Assembly (NCBI GenBank): GCA_963575745.1
Contig: CAUYUJ010004603.1
Span: forward strand, 148,728 to 212,727
DNA from: Prorocentrum cordatum
Taxonomy: Eukaryota > Sar > Dinophyceae > Prorocentrales > Prorocentraceae
Reading direction: 5' to 3'
Length of the DNA: 64,000 nt
The position numbers were made by a program, and so were the translations under genes. Below are positions 22,148 through 32,426 of this stretch, piece after piece. Every line of letters starts with the position of its first letter. Position 1 is the stretch's first letter. The notes beneath the pieces are model-generated. The model was given only the letters and a program-made list of their open reading frames with translations, did no database searches and was not told the origin of the DNA.

Positions 22148-22314
22148 TTAAGTCGGGCCTGTCCCCTACAGGGGGATCTTCGACGAAAAATCTAAAAGAT
22201 CCCCCAAAATAGTCTGGGGACTATTTTTTAATATTTGTTTACCTTTTTGGGGCATTTTTGAGGTATTTTTTTTTCGTCGAAAATCCCCCTGTATGGGGGA
22301 CACGCCAGACATAA
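22148..22314 (+). mobile_element. Family B TIR element (copy 7)
   Basis: TTAAGTCGGGCCTGTCCCC to GGGGGACACGCCAGACATAA, exact duplication TGCAAAGG. Central near-palindrome AATAGTCTGGGGACTATT. Confidence 0.9.
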
Positions 22315-22522
22315 TGCAAAGGGAGACCACCCCTCGGGCGCGCGCCCTGGCCCCGAGGATGCCTCCCTCGGCCAACTCGTCGCCCGCTGCCGGCGAGGAG
22401 GGTCGCACGCTCCTGGCGCACGCGGGACGCGTGGGGGGCGCGCGCGCCGGCCGTGCGATTCGAGCGCGCCGCGCGCGCGCCGTCGACGACCGGCGCCGCT
22501 GCGGCACGCGCGCTCGTGTCGT

Positions 22523-22666
22523 TCGGGAGGGAAAAAACACACAGACACCATTAATCGTCGACGAAAACATGGGAAGTGGGGGGGAAGACAAAAACCCAGA
22601 AAATATAGGAAAATATGGAGAATCGTTTTATTTGTGTATTTACTTGTGTGTCCCGGGGCCCCTTCA
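22523..22666 (-). mobile_element. Family A element
   Basis: Reverse orientation, full length, exact 5-bp duplication (GTCGT on the plus strand) on both sides. Confidence 0.85.
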
Positions 22667-22714
22667 GTCGTGACGACCTGCGCGGTGGCTTCGAGCACCG
22701 CACAGATCCTGCGG

Positions 22715-22780
22715 TGAAGTCGGGCCTGTCCCCTACAGGGGGATCTTGGACGAAAACTAACAGATTGACAAAACATACCC
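22715..22780 (+). mobile_element. Family B element, left part only
   Basis: TGAAGTCGGGCCTGTCCCC and the following GGATCTTGGACGAAAA are present; the rest is replaced by a CTC array. Confidence 0.7.
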
Positions 22781-22784
22781 TTCC

Positions 22785-22930
22785 TCCTCGTCCTCCTCGC
22801 CTCCTCCTCACTCCTTATCCTCCTCCTCCTCCTCCTCCTCCTCCTCCTCCTCCTCCATCCTTATCATCTTCCTCCTCCTCCTCCTCCTCCTCCCTCCCTC
22901 CTCCCTCCCTCCTCCTCCTCCTCCTCCGTC
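22785..22930 (+). repeat. CTC microsatellite
   Basis: CTC run that truncates a family B element and abuts a candidate exon. Confidence 0.88.
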
Positions 22931-22951
22931 CTCTCCTCGCCCGGCGCCCGC

Positions 22952-23065
22952 CCCGTGGCTGAGCTGGCGCAGGCACTGCAGCACGCCCTCCAGAGCACGG
23001 GAAAGCGCTCCGAGGGCCAGTGCTGTCGTGACTGGCTGGTCACTGTGGCCTCTGGGCACTTCGCG
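22952..23065 (-). CDS. Candidate exon, unknown
   Basis: Minus-strand reading PVTTALALGALSRALEGVLQ then CLRQLSHGAG, next to a CTC array at 22,785-22,930. The plus strand is also open here (VAELAQALQHALQ... to a TGA), so strand is uncertain; the minus strand agrees with the FHA gene. It might lie downstream of exon 7. Confidence 0.3.
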
Positions 23066-23108
23066 CTTCACTCGAATTCGTGAAGCAGCAGGGGGCTCGC
23101 GGATGAAT

Positions 23109-23308
23109 TAGGGGAACAAGAAAAATTACATAAGCATGAAAACTCGGAGGTCCGCGCGGATTTCTTGGATCGGCGCTGGGGCCCCCCGGCGCCGCCTCCG
23201 GCGCCGCCCCTGGCGCGCTCCGCGCGCCAGGGAGGGGGGTCCAGCGCCGATCTGAGAAATCCGCGCGGACCTCTGAGTTTTTATGTTTATGTCATTTTTT
23301 GGTCCCCT
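23109..23308 (+). mobile_element. Family G long-hairpin element
   Basis: TAGGGGAACAAG to GGTCCCCT, arms CTCGGAGGTCCGCGCGG and complement; flanking 6-mer ATGAAT on both sides. Confidence 0.87.
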
Positions 23309-23609
23309 ATGAATGTGCTCCAAGATGGCATCGGGTAGGGCAGGGTTTGAGGTACCGTCGGCTCGAGGAGGAGAACCGGGGCGGGGGAAGACGGAGACTG
23401 CTTCTGGAGAACATGGAGGCACATGTGTTTGTACACCGCTGGGTTGTGTGTGCATACACACGACACCCCCGCAAACAGGCTGGTCACAGGGTCTGCTCGA
23501 GGGGGTGGTGGCCATTCAGCAGCCTCCCAGAACATGGGGCTGAGCGGGGCGACGAGGATCGCGAGCACGCGGCTTGCGTGGAGGATGAGAAGGAGGAGGA
23601 AGAGGAGGA

Positions 23610-23772
23610 TGAAGGGGCCCTGGGACACGCAAGTAAATACACACAAATAAAAGGTTTCCCCATATTTAACAATATTTTCTGGGTTTTCGTCTTCCCCCCC
23701 AATCCCCGTACTTTCCAATATTCTCTTGGGAATCGACGATTCATTTTGTCTGTGTGTTTTTTCCCCTCCTGA
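23610..23772 (+). mobile_element. Family A element
   Basis: Full copy TGAAGGGGCCCTGGGACAC to CCCTCCTGA; flanks GAGGA/GATGA match at 4 of 5. Confidence 0.8.
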
Positions 23773-23828
23773 GATGAGGAGGTGGAGAAAAAAAACGATG
23801 GGGATGAACGAAGACGCGGAGAACCCGC

Positions 23829-23905
23829 TCAGCCAGCTCCTGGACCCCTGCTGGAGCCCGTCCCGGCGAGCTCTTCGCGCCGCAGCCGGCCGCGCCGACG
23901 AGAAC
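23829..23905 (-). CDS. Possible exon 7 of the FHA-domain gene (frame unresolved)
   Basis: Coding-like minus-strand segment after acceptor CGCAG|GTT. Depending on the exon 6 donor used it reads VLVGAAGCGAKSSPG and stays open, or an arginine-rich frame that ends at TGA at 23,831-23,829, which would make this the last exon. Both fit the composition, so the reading frame is not assigned. No known domain is visible. Confidence 0.35.
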
Positions 23906-24049
23906 CTGCGAGATGCCGACGTCGGCGCCGTCGTCGTCGACGACGCCGTCGCCGACGCCTCGCAGCGTCGCCGACGACGCGCCGAGACAAATCATTAACT
24001 TGACGCCGACGTCGGCGTCGTCGGGAGGCGGACGGCGACGCCGTCCTGC

Positions 24050-24113
24050 AGGAGCGCCATCGGAACACCACATGTTCGAGGAAGTCCCGGGACGTGGCGA
24101 CGAGGGGGCTCCC
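24050..24113 (-). CDS. Putative FHA-domain gene, exon 6
   Basis: 64 bases reading GSPLVATSRDFLEHVVFRWR then S, after acceptor CGCAG|GGG. It joins in frame to exon 5 (LELSGG-GSPLVATS). The likely donor is GC (TCCT|GCAGGA), though a GT donor inside the exon (CAT|GTGGTG) is possible. I do not recognise a domain; the sequence follows the FHA fold and may be a linker or the start of another module. The call rests on frame continuity, splice-like ends and a non-repetitive composition between GAC-rich tracts. Confidence 0.5.
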
Positions 24114-24339
24114 CTGCGCACGAGCGCGCGGAAGCCTCGGCCTCTGCTCCGCCGGAGCATGTGAGGACACGGGCGTCCACGGCGCGTTGCCATCAGAGCA
24201 GTGGCCGAGATCGGGGACGCACCCCAACGCCCGAAATGGTGAACTTCAACGAAACGATCGAACCCCAGTACTCGACGACGACAACGACGACGACGACGAG
24301 AACGAGGTCGATATGTACATGTGTGTGCATAAACATGCA

Positions 24340-24622
24340 TGAGCACTGACACACATTCACAAACACATACACACATACACACATACACATATACACACAT
24401 GCATACAAACATACATGCATACAGACATACATACAGACATACATACATACATGCATACATACGTACATGCATACATTCATGCATGCATGCATGCATACAT
24501 ACATACGTACGTGCATGCATGCATGCATGCATACATACATATGTACGTACGTACATGCATGCATGCATGCATGCACGCATGCATTCATATAAATATACAT
24601 GCAGACATATACACACACATAC

Positions 24623-24669
<47 letters not shown>

Positions 24670-24720
24670 TGTATCCACGCATAGACATGTATATGCACAC
24701 ACGTGCATGCATACCCACAC
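24340..24720 (+). repeat. CATACATGCATG and AT tract
   Basis: CATA/CATG tetranucleotides, then (TA)n at 24,630-24,666. Confidence 0.88.
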
Positions 24721-25261
24721 ACAAGCGAACATGGACACCCATGGACAACGACAGACCCGAGGCCTGAAAAGGACTCAATCACGCGTCAGACAGGAAACTG
24801 GTCGAACAATACTACTTCTCTCGGACAACGACGCGCCCGAGGCACACAAAGCATGTACAAGTGGCGCACACTCTGCGTCGTCGTCGAGTATCGGGGTCAG
24901 ACCTACTTCGTCCCTCGGTACTCGAGGACAGCGACGAGCCCGAGTTTAAAGGATCAAGACGCCACCTCGATACTCGACGACGACGACGACGACGGCCCCG
25001 AGGCCCGATGAAACTGGAACCTCGATACCCGACGGCGACGACGAGCCCGAGGCAATAAAAATGCAATCAGACAAAAAACGTCCAATCCCGATGACGCCGA
25101 CCACGACACGACGCCTGCGACGGTGGCTGCACGATGAGACTGAAGCCCAAACAGGCTGAGAATAACATTGAATCTGGCCACTCGACGATGACGACGGCGA
25201 CGAGCACGAGGCCAACAAAAACTGAAAACCTACACATCAAACTCGCAACATCGAGGCTCGA

Positions 25262-25341
25262 CGACGACGACGAAGACGACGACGACGGCGGAGGCGACCA
25301 CAAGGAGGACGCCACAACTAAGAAGACGACGATAGCGAGGA

Positions 25342-25375
<34 letters not shown>

Positions 25376-25400
25376 AACGACGGTAACGACGAGCGGCGCC
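25262..25400 (+). repeat. GAC/ACG microsatellite
   Basis: GACGACGAC runs ending within about 15 bases of FHA exon 5. Confidence 0.85.
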
Positions 25401-25414
25401 GGGCTCCCTGCAAC

Positions 25415-25498
25415 GCCGCCGCTCAGCTCGAGGCGGTAGGAGGCCCTCTCGAAGGCCGAGAAGTGTAGGACGTCCCCGTGCAGCAGCCGACGCGGCTC
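25415..25498 (-). CDS. Putative FHA-domain gene, exon 5
   Basis: 84 bases, 28 codons: EPRRLLHGDVLHFSAFERAS then YRLELSGG. The LLHGDVLHF segment is the last conserved FHA block (L-x-x-G-D-x-x-x-F), followed by the closing strand YRLEL. The acceptor is GGCAG|GAG and the donor GT (GGC|GTTGCA). A CGT/GTC microsatellite follows on the coding strand. Joined to exon 4 it completes an FHA domain of ordinary length, roughly 90-100 residues from GRYEGCD to YRLEL. Confidence 0.75.
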
Positions 25499-25839
25499 CT
25501 GCCGCAATGACCCCATATCGGATCGACAAATCGTATCGGACATCGTACTGCATCGAGCCGGCCGAAAAATCGGCGTCGACGCCGAAGTCCGCCTGAATCG
25601 AGGCCTGCACTCGGAATTGCAAGCCGACCGAAGTCGGAATTCGGAATCAAAATCCATAGTTATCCTCGAAATCGGATCGATTTCAATAGTGGGAATGGCT
25701 CCTGCCTGGGGGAGGGAAGGGCCGACATTCAGGAGTCCGAGAGCGCGTTTCCATCAGAGCAGCGGCTGAGATCGGGGAAGCACAGAACCCATTGAGGCGC
25801 AAAAAAGGTGCATAGAACTCCCCAGCCTCGATTAGGCGG

Positions 25840-26016
25840 CGCGCCCGGGGGGAAGTGAGAAGGGGCGGGCCTTTTCAGAAGGCTCGGAAGCCCCCCCGCC
25901 TCCTGAGAAGTCTTCTCAGATCTTGCCGAAGACGCGCGAGGGCTTCTGAGAAGTCCAGCCGCCTTCTGAGATGGCCTTCTCCTTCTCACTTCCCCCCCTC
26001 GCTCGCCGCCGATCGA
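25840..26016 (+). mobile_element. P-type TIR element
   Basis: GGGGGGAAGTGAGAAGGGGC and CTTCTCACTTCCCCCCCTCG with CTTCTGAGAAG hairpins between. Confidence 0.65.
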
Positions 26017-26199
26017 TCCCATTCGACGAATCACGGCGGCGGCGACGACGCTCCCCGAGACGCCACCTGGAGAGCGCGATTGGCGCACGGTGCCAACAGG
26101 GAATCCAGTCGTGGCGACGGGGGCGCTCTCCGTGGGAGACCAAGGAAGGCACCCAAAAGCAGCGTCCAAAACCCCGAGCCTCGATCCTCGACGGCGGAT

Positions 26200-26395
26200 T
26201 CGGGAGCGGCCAAGACGGGGGTGTCTAAGAGGGGGGGGTGCAAATCATGACCGGCGGCATGTGCGCGGCCCAGCAGGGGGGGGCCAGGGACGTAATGAAA
26301 TAAGAGGGGGCGCCATGAAATCTGGAGAAATATCGTGGCCCCCGCTATCAGATCCACCCCCCCCTAGTCATCACCCCCCTCTTTTCCGCCCCCGA
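26200..26395 (+). mobile_element. Family C TIR element
   Basis: Full copy with exact 5-bp duplication CGGAT. Confidence 0.87.
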
Positions 26396-26448
26396 CGGAT
26401 GCGTTGACGGCGGCGGCGGTGGCAGCGAGCCCCAGTCCCCTGACCCGA

Positions 26449-26581
26449 ATAACAAAAAAATAATGCAAAAATAGTCTGGGGACTATTTGTTGTATGTTGT
26501 TTTTGACCTTTTTGGGGTACTTCTTGGGTATTTTCCATTTTTCGTCGAAAAATCCCCCTGTAGGGGACACGCCCGACATAA
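26449..26581 (+). mobile_element. Family B element, left end lost
   Basis: Carries the central AATAGTCTGGGGACTATT, the AT-rich half, and the end CCCCCTGTAGGGGACACGCC; the left terminal repeat is missing. Confidence 0.75.
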
Positions 26582-26647
26582 GCCTAGGGGCCGAACTCGT
26601 TGAAACCACGTCGGCGCTATCCTCAACGTCCTCGTGCTCCGAGCAGG

Positions 26648-26762
26648 ACCGACGACGACGACGACGAGGACGACGACGACGACGACCCCTCTGACCTCTC
26701 CTGCGACCCAAGGCGCCCGAGGAGGCCCGCCCTGGCCCGCAGCGTTCAAGCTCTCGAGCATC

Positions 26763-26797
<35 letters not shown>
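26648..26797 (+). repeat. GAC microsatellites
   Basis: Two GAC runs (26,650-26,690; 26,762-26,797), the second touching FHA exon 4. Confidence 0.85.
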
Positions 26798-26801
26798 GCT
26801 C

Positions 26802-26882
26802 CCGCGCCGCGAGCCGCTCGCCGTTGACGAAGGTGCCGTTGCTGGAGCCCAGGTCGCACAGCGTCGGCTCGCGGCCGCCGGC
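26802..26882 (-). CDS. Putative FHA-domain gene, exon 4
   Basis: 81 bases, 27 codons: AGGREPTLCDLGSSNGTFVN then GERLAAR. DLGSSNGTFVNG is the most diagnostic FHA signature (the N-G-T-x-x-N-G block that closes the phosphopeptide-binding surface). The acceptor is GGGAG|GCC. The donor is probably GA (CGG|GAGCCG), because the 12-mer GGAGCCGCGTCG occurs at both this exon's end and exon 5's start; a GC donor nine bases earlier (CTC|GCGGCG) would also keep frame and give FVNGERL-EPRR. A GAC microsatellite starts right at the donor. Confidence 0.8.
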
Positions 26883-26939
26883 CTCCCCCCTTCCGCCTCC
26901 ACGGGCAGGGCCGGGCGCGCACGGGCGCGGCCGCTCAAC

Positions 26940-27062
26940 GGGCGATGAATCGGCGACGTCGGCGTGAAGCAAATCGGGCTCCGCATCGAGCCATATCGGC
27001 GATGCATCGGCGATGCAACGTGATCCTCCGACCACATCTACTCCGACCCCATCTAGGAGGCT
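26940..27062 (+). mobile_element. Family H element (partial)
   Basis: GGCGACGTCGGCGTGAAGCA to CATCTACTCCGACCCCATCT. It lies close upstream of FHA exon 4. Confidence 0.7.
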
Positions 27063-27261
27063 TAGAGTCTAAGTCGCCCGAACGCAAACGCTAGATGAAA
27101 TGGAGGTATGGGGAGGGGCTGATAACCAACCACTGTCGCGGTGGCTTGCCCTCCCTCATCCACTCGATACGGTGCTTCTGCACCGCGAGGGTCGGGGGGT
27201 GGTCCGAGGGGCCCTTGCAGGGCCGCTTGAGGGCCACCGACTCCCCGACGCTCCCCTCGAG

Positions 27262-27444
27262 TACAGAGGAGGCCCGACCAGAAGAAACCTTCCACAAGAA
27301 ACCCAACCCTGAGACTCCAGCGCGTCCCTTCAGTTCTGGGCGCGGGAACGCCACGCTCTCCACATGGCAAGACCATCGAGACCCAAGAAACCCATGGCAC
27401 CCAGGAGGCAAGCAGGGTGTTTCTTGGCATGGGCCTCCACTGTA
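27262..27444 (+). mobile_element. Family N element
   Basis: GAAACCTTCCACAAGAAACC and the end GCAGGGTGTTTCTTGGCATG...GCCTCCACTGTA. Confidence 0.7.
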
Positions 27445-27590
27445 GGGGACCGACGACACAATCGCATTGCCCCCAAACTGATTCCCCCATCGAACCCGCG
27501 AGAAATGCGCCGAATGCTCTCACACTCGATCTGCGGAGAATTCTCTGCGCATTCTCCGTAGACTCGACGGAGACACCAATCCTCGCCATC

Positions 27591-27714
27591 GCTCGGATGT
27601 CGATGGCCCGTGCCTTTGTCGTACTTGTGCGCGTTTCTTTTGCTCGATGCTCCGGGATGCTCCTCGATGGTCCTCGCCGAGGAAGAACGCACACGTGCGA
27701 GCGATGCCAAGAAT
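27591..27714 (+). mobile_element. Family F TIR element
   Basis: CCTCGCCATCGCTCGGATGT to ACGTGCGAGCGATGCCAAG with CGATGGTCCTCGCCGAGGAA inside. Confidence 0.8.
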
Positions 27715-28015
27715 CTTGGGGCAGCTCAATTCTGCAGTCGATCCCCCACGCGCTCCACGGGCGACGTCGACTTGAAGGTCGCTGGGGGGGCAACGTTGTT
27801 TCCAGGGCCAGATCCCCGTACGCTCGACGGGCGCGCTGGATCGGTCAACCGCAATCCTTCCGGCCGCCCTTCGCGAGGAGCTCTGATTTCAGGTCTGCTC
27901 TTGCCGACGATTGGGCTGCTCATGCTTGCTCTTGCCCTACGAAAGCATTGCCCTCACCCCCGTCGCCCCAGAAACTCGGGCCGGGCGAAAGGGGGGGATA
28001 GCAAAGGTGGGGTTT

Positions 28016-28160
28016 GAGAATCAGCTCACGTAGCTGATTCTCCCAGCGCCTCCCGGCGCCGGAGGCGCCCATGTATCGAGGAATGGGCCCCTCGGTGGGG
28101 CCGAAACCAGCTGCATGCAGCAGATTTCGTTAACCCCCCCTTTCCCAAACCCCCCCATTC
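28016..28160 (+). repeat. Family O repeat
   Basis: CAGCTCACGTAGCTGATTCT then GGCGCCGGAGGCGCCC and CTGCATGCAGCAG. Second copy at 28.94 kb. Confidence 0.6.
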
Positions 28161-28400
28161 GTCTGGCCCGATCCAGGAGGGGCCCACCGCTGCCGCCGCA
28201 GGAGCGAGCCCGATCGCCGTCGACGGCGTCGACGCCGCCAGCGTTCGCCACCGCAGGTGCGCAGTGCGCACGGGCGCGCGCCCGTGCGGGCTCGATCGCC
28301 GCGCGCGGGGCGACGTCGACGTCGTGGTCGTCGATGGGAAGTCGGGGGCCTAGCGCGGAGGGTCGAGGATCGAGGCCGTGGCCGCCGTCGTCATCGATCG

Positions 28401-28567
28401 AAAGTCCAGTCGCTCACGGCCTCCTTCGGGCGGATTTTGGACTAGAGAAATAAAAAAAAGCCAAGAAGAGCCAAAGAGGACCAGAGGAGCACGAAAGATC
28501 GTCACCAGACCATGACTCAAAAACTGTTCTTGAATCTTCCTCCTGCAGAGGGGCACGCCCGACTCGA
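28401..28567 (+). mobile_element. Family B TIR element (diverged)
   Basis: Decayed left end, right end TCCTGCAGAGGGGCACGCCC then GACTCGA; flanks ATCGATCG/ATCGATGG match at 7 of 8. Confidence 0.55.
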
Positions 28568-28939
28568 ATCGATGGCCGGCACTCGAAGATCGAGGGCTTC
28601 GAATGTGCTCGGCCCTGTCCGGGCCCCGCGGGGGCCTGCCAAGGCCTCGAGGTCCAGGGCGACACCGTGGTCGTCGTCGTCGTGCACCGATGGCCGAGGC
28701 TGGAGGCCCCAGGATCGAGGCTCCAGGCTCGAACTGCAGTTGGAGGTCGTCCTGGTCGTCGATCGAGGGCGCGCAAACACGGGTGGGCGATCAATGGATT
28801 TGGCGACAGCGCCCTCCCCAAAATATGCGGCCGGTGCCGCCGACGGCGGAGATCCGCGGTTGCCCATGGAAGCTGGACCCGTCGCTAATCCACGCCCCCT
28901 TGATCCATGTCTGCGATCGCCTGATGAAAACGGGAGGGG

Positions 28940-29100
28940 CTGAAGCAGCAGCTCGCGTAGCTGGTTGTCCGGGCGCCCCCACTGGCGCTGGGAGGCTCCC
29001 ATCTGCCGAGGGAAGGCGCCCCTCTCGGCGGGGCCGAGACCAGTTGCATGCAGCAGCTTGCGTGCCCCCCCCCATTCCCTGTCCCCCCCCTTGCTTTCGT
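28940..29100 (+). repeat. Family O repeat
   Basis: CAGCTCGCGTAGCTGGTTGT, CGGCGGGGCCGAGACCAGTT and GCATGCAGCAGCTTGCGTGC, matching the 28.02 kb copy. Confidence 0.6.
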
Positions 29101-29344
29101 CCGCCCCCCTTCCCTGTCGCCCCCCCCCTTCCCTGTCTCCCCCCCCTTGTCGCCCGACTCGGTCGACGTCCCAGGGTTCTCAGCGTGTTCGGTCCTCTTC
29201 GGGCCTCACGGGGGCCTCCAGGTCCTCCAGGTGCATGGCACACGGATCTCAAGGGGTCCCGACCCGATCGACATCCGAGGGTTCTCAGCGTGTTCGGCCC
29301 TCTTCGGACCTCACGGGGGCCTCCAGGTGCAGGGCAGAGTGTAG

Positions 29345-29520
29345 AGTGAGGGCCCGACCACAAGAACCCCTCCAAAAGAACCCGACCCTGGGACCCAGGA
29401 CGTCGATTGATTTCTGTGGTGTGGGAGCGTCGCGCTCTCCATCGCAGAACCATGGAAACCCAGGAGGCCCAAGCACCGTGGAGGCAAGCCGGGTGCTTCT
29501 TGGCAAGGGCCTCCACTGTA
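29345..29520 (+). mobile_element. Family N element
   Basis: AGTGAGGGCCCGACCACAAG to GGTGCTTCTTGGCAAGGGCC then TCCACTGTA. Bracketed by dispersed repeats of CTCAGCGTGTTCGGCCCTCT at 29.2-29.6 kb. Confidence 0.72.
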
Positions 29521-29595
29521 GAAGGGGCCCCCGACCCCAGGAGGTCCCGACCCGATCGACGTTCGGGGGCCCTGAGCGTGCTCGGCCCTCTTGGG

Positions 29596-29788
29596 ATAAA
29601 TCGGGCCTGTCCCCCTACAGGGGGATTTTCGACGAAAAATAAAAATAACCCCAACAAAAACAAAAACAAATCGGAAAATAGTCTGGGGACTTTGTTTTTT
29701 TTTGGTATTGTTTGACCTTCTTGGGGCATTTTTGGCGTATCTTTTATTTCGTCGAAAATCCCCCTGTAGGGGGACACGCCCGACATAA
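29596..29788 (+). mobile_element. Family B TIR element (copy 11)
   Basis: ATAAATCGGGCCTGTCCCCC to GGGGGACACGCCCGACATAA; duplication CTCTTGGG/CTCTTGCG, 7 of 8. Confidence 0.88.
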
Positions 29789-29814
29789 CTCTTGCGCCAC
29801 CTGTCGAAGGAACG

Positions 29815-29965
29815 ACAACGCCTCAAACATAGACGTTTGGCGCTCCGCGCGGATTGGCCCCCCTCCCTGGAGCGCCAGGCGCGGCGCCGGAGGCGACGCC
29901 AGGGGGGCCGAGCGCAGATCCAACAAAATCCGCTCGGACCGTCGAAAGTGTAAGTTTATGTTATT
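29815..29965 (+). mobile_element. Family G-like hairpin (variant)
   Basis: AAACATAGACGTTTGGCGCT through GCGGCGCCGGAGGCGACGCC to a diverged return arm ending near TAAGTTTATG. Confidence 0.6.
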
Positions 29966-29991
29966 TGTCCTTCTTCTGGTGGATGGACATG

Positions 29992-30245
29992 CCAGTGGCC
30001 CCAACTGGTCTCCGCCACGGCCAGGCCAAAGAAAACGCCGCCTACATAAACTGTTGGCGCTCCGCGCGGTTTTCCTGGACCTGCGCGGTCCCGCCTCCTT
30101 GGCGCGCGGAGCGCGCCAGGGGCTGCGCCGGAGGCGCCGCCAGGGGGGGCCCAGCGCGGATCCAGGAACTCCGCGCGGAGCGCCAACAGTCCATGTAGAT
30201 GGTGTTTTCTCTTCTCCTGGAGGTGGCGGAGACCAGTTGGGGCCC
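29992..30245 (+). mobile_element. Family G-like hairpin with distinct ends
   Basis: Outer arms CCCCAACTGGTCTCCGCCAC and GGTGGCGGAGACCAGTTGGG; inner arms TTGGCGCTCCGCGCGG and CCGCGCGGAGCGCCAA. Confidence 0.75.
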
Positions 30246-30380
30246 TCATCCACCCACCCTCACCTCCCCCTCCTCACTCCTGAGGAGAGGGAGGGGGGCG
30301 ATGAGGGAGGTGGTGGTGGCGTATAACTCTGGGCCCCGGGGGGTCACCGCCACAGCGCCGCCGCCGCCGTCGAGGATCGA

Positions 30381-30578
30381 TAGGGGAACAAAAAGAAGCG
30401 TAAACATAAAAACTCGGATGTCCGCGCGGACTTCTCGGATCGGCGCTGGACCCCCCTCCCTGGCGCGCGGAGCGCGCCAGGGGCGGCGCCGGAGGCGCCG
30501 CCGGGGGGCCCCAGCGCCGATCCGAGAAATCCGCGCGGACCTCCGAGTTTTTATGTTTATGTTTTTTTTTGTTCCCCT
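30381..30578 (+). mobile_element. Family G long-hairpin element
   Basis: TAGGGGAACAAAAAG to TTGTTCCCCT; same arms and GGCGCCGGAGGCGCC-type centre. Confidence 0.85.
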
Positions 30579-30779
30579 AGGTGGTCTCCCTTTGCATCCA
30601 GTCACAATGTGCCGTTTGGGGGTCGCGCCTCCTCCTCCCCCTCACTCTCACAGTTCACATGGGTCGTTTGGCGATCGCTCCGCCTCCTCCCCCCGACCTT
30701 CCTCTCTCCTCCTCCCCGCTCCTCCCCTCCCTCCATCCATGTTTATGCCACTTTCTGTTCCCCTAATCGAGGCTCCGGG

Positions 30780-31209
30780 GGGTCCCGGGGGTCGCCGCTG
30801 CGCCTCTCGCGGCCCCCTGCAGGCGCCCTCGCCGCCACGGCGGGGATTCCCTCCCTGGAGCTCTGGCCAGATCGCGCCCCCCGTCGGGTCTGGGTGGGGT
30901 CGACGTCCTCGTACGCTTATGTCGGGCCTGTCCCCCTACAGGGGGATTGTCGACGGAAAAAAATCCCCCAAAGATACACCAAAAAGATCAAACACTACTC
31001 AACAAAATAGTCCCCAGATTATTTTTCTACGATGTTTTTGCTATTTGGGGTGTTTTTTTATTTGTCGTCGAAGATCCCCCTGTAGGGGGACACGCCCGAC
31101 ACCATCGTACGCCGACGCCGTCGCCGCCCAAGTACTTGGTCCTCCCGCCCCCAGCGCGTCCACAGCGCAATCGATCTCGAAAAGGGCCTGCAGACCCCCG
31201 CCGCCGTGA
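30780..31209 (-). pseudogene. Open frame interrupted by a family B element
   Basis: On the minus strand LQALFEIDCAVDALGAGGPS and TWAATASAY is open up to the B element at 30,917-31,104. If the element and one 8-bp duplication are set aside, the frame continues as EDVDPTQTRRGARSGQSSRE for over 100 bases. It may be an old exon broken by insertion, or chance openness in GC-rich DNA. Confidence 0.25.
30917..31104 (+). mobile_element. Family B TIR element (copy 12)
   Basis: TTATGTCGGGCCTGTCCCCC to GGGGGACACGCCCGACACCA with exact duplication TCGTACGC. It interrupts a minus-strand open frame. Confidence 0.9.
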
Positions 31210-31690
31210 GAGAGAGTAATCAAGACGGCCGACAGCACAGGATCATATGGAATTCTGTTATGACGCATGGCATGTGTCGTACTGTGTCACTTGTGCTACG
31301 CACGCGACCAACACCTTTATCGTAGCTTCATCTTGTGAACCACGTGCTTGCCAAATTCGATTCCCACGCGTATCCCGTGCGCACTTGCCACGTTTACACC
31401 GCAGATGACTCCCCTGCGAATCCAGTGCGCACGGCATGTGGCTCTCATGTGCCCCGCACTTTGTTGAGATTTGCTCGAACTGTGCTTCTAATGTGCGTCA
31501 CGCGGAAATGGGCTGTGTCTCGCGCAAGGCAAATCACGTACGGAACGAGGCACAGGGAGCGACCACCTTGGCAGAGCTGCGTCGCACATTGGTTCAAGGC
31601 TGCAGCCTGAAACTCCACAAGCAAACTCCTCGTACGTGAGGGAAGCGCGGCCCGGAACGGCGATTGGCGGATGATCAGAGATGCACAACT
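31210..31690. other. No recognisable feature
   Basis: Lower GC, no repeat match in the window, no convincing frame. Confidence 0.5.
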
Positions 31691-31691
31691 A

Positions 31692-31843
31692 CAGTGAGAG
31701 CTTGACCACAAGAAACCTTCCACAAGGAACCCATCCCTAGAACCCCAGGAACGTCATGCTCTCCATAGCAAAACCATCGAAACCCAAGAAACCCGGAGCC
31801 CGCTGGAGGCAAGCAGGGTGTTTCTTGGCACGGGCCTCCACTG
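31692..31843 (+). mobile_element. Family N TIR element
   Basis: CAGTGAGAGCTTGACCACAA to GGCACGGGCCTCCACTG. Confidence 0.75.
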
Positions 31844-32055
31844 CAATCATAGCTGCGGGAAAGGCCGAGGGCTGGTGCTGTCAACGCCCACGGGCAAGCT
31901 GCAAGAACCAGCTGGCGCGCTGGACCACTTCTGCTCTTGCCCCTGGCTTCCCCCTGTGCCTGCCTCCCGAGTGGCCGAGCTCGACGGGGACAGACTGGGA
32001 GCGCGAACGCTGCGGGTTGCAAGAATGGACGGACAATATGGCAGCGAGAGGAGAA

Positions 32056-32285
32056 GGAGGAGGAGGAGGAGGAGGAGGAGGAGGAGGAGGAGGGAAGGAG
32101 GAGGAGGAGGAGGAGGAGGAGGAGAGAGGAGGAGGGAGGGGAGAGGGGAAGGAAGGAAGGAGGAGGAGGAAGGGAAGGAAGGAAGGAAGGAAGGAAGGAA
32201 GGAAGGAAGGAAGGAAGGAAGGAAGGAGGAGGAGGAGGAGGAGGGAGGAGGGGGGAGGGGGGAGGAGTGGGGAGGGAGGAGGGAG
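32056..32285 (+). repeat. GGA and GGAA microsatellite
   Basis: GGA runs plus a GGAA tract at 32,145-32,227. Confidence 0.9.
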
Positions 32286-32426
32286 CAGCCTCCACATATC
32301 CACTGCTCCTGGCTAGGCTCATCCCAGTCCCAGGGAGCGGTGCAGATGCCTCCCTGGCCAAGCCAACAAGGCGCCTGCACCGCTCCGCCGGGCGCAGTGG
32401 CTGTGCACAGATCTCGCCGCCGCTCG

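Noticed and set aside
24340-24720. Telomere-like repeats
   Set aside because: CATA/CATG tetranucleotides and (TA)n do not match known telomere units.
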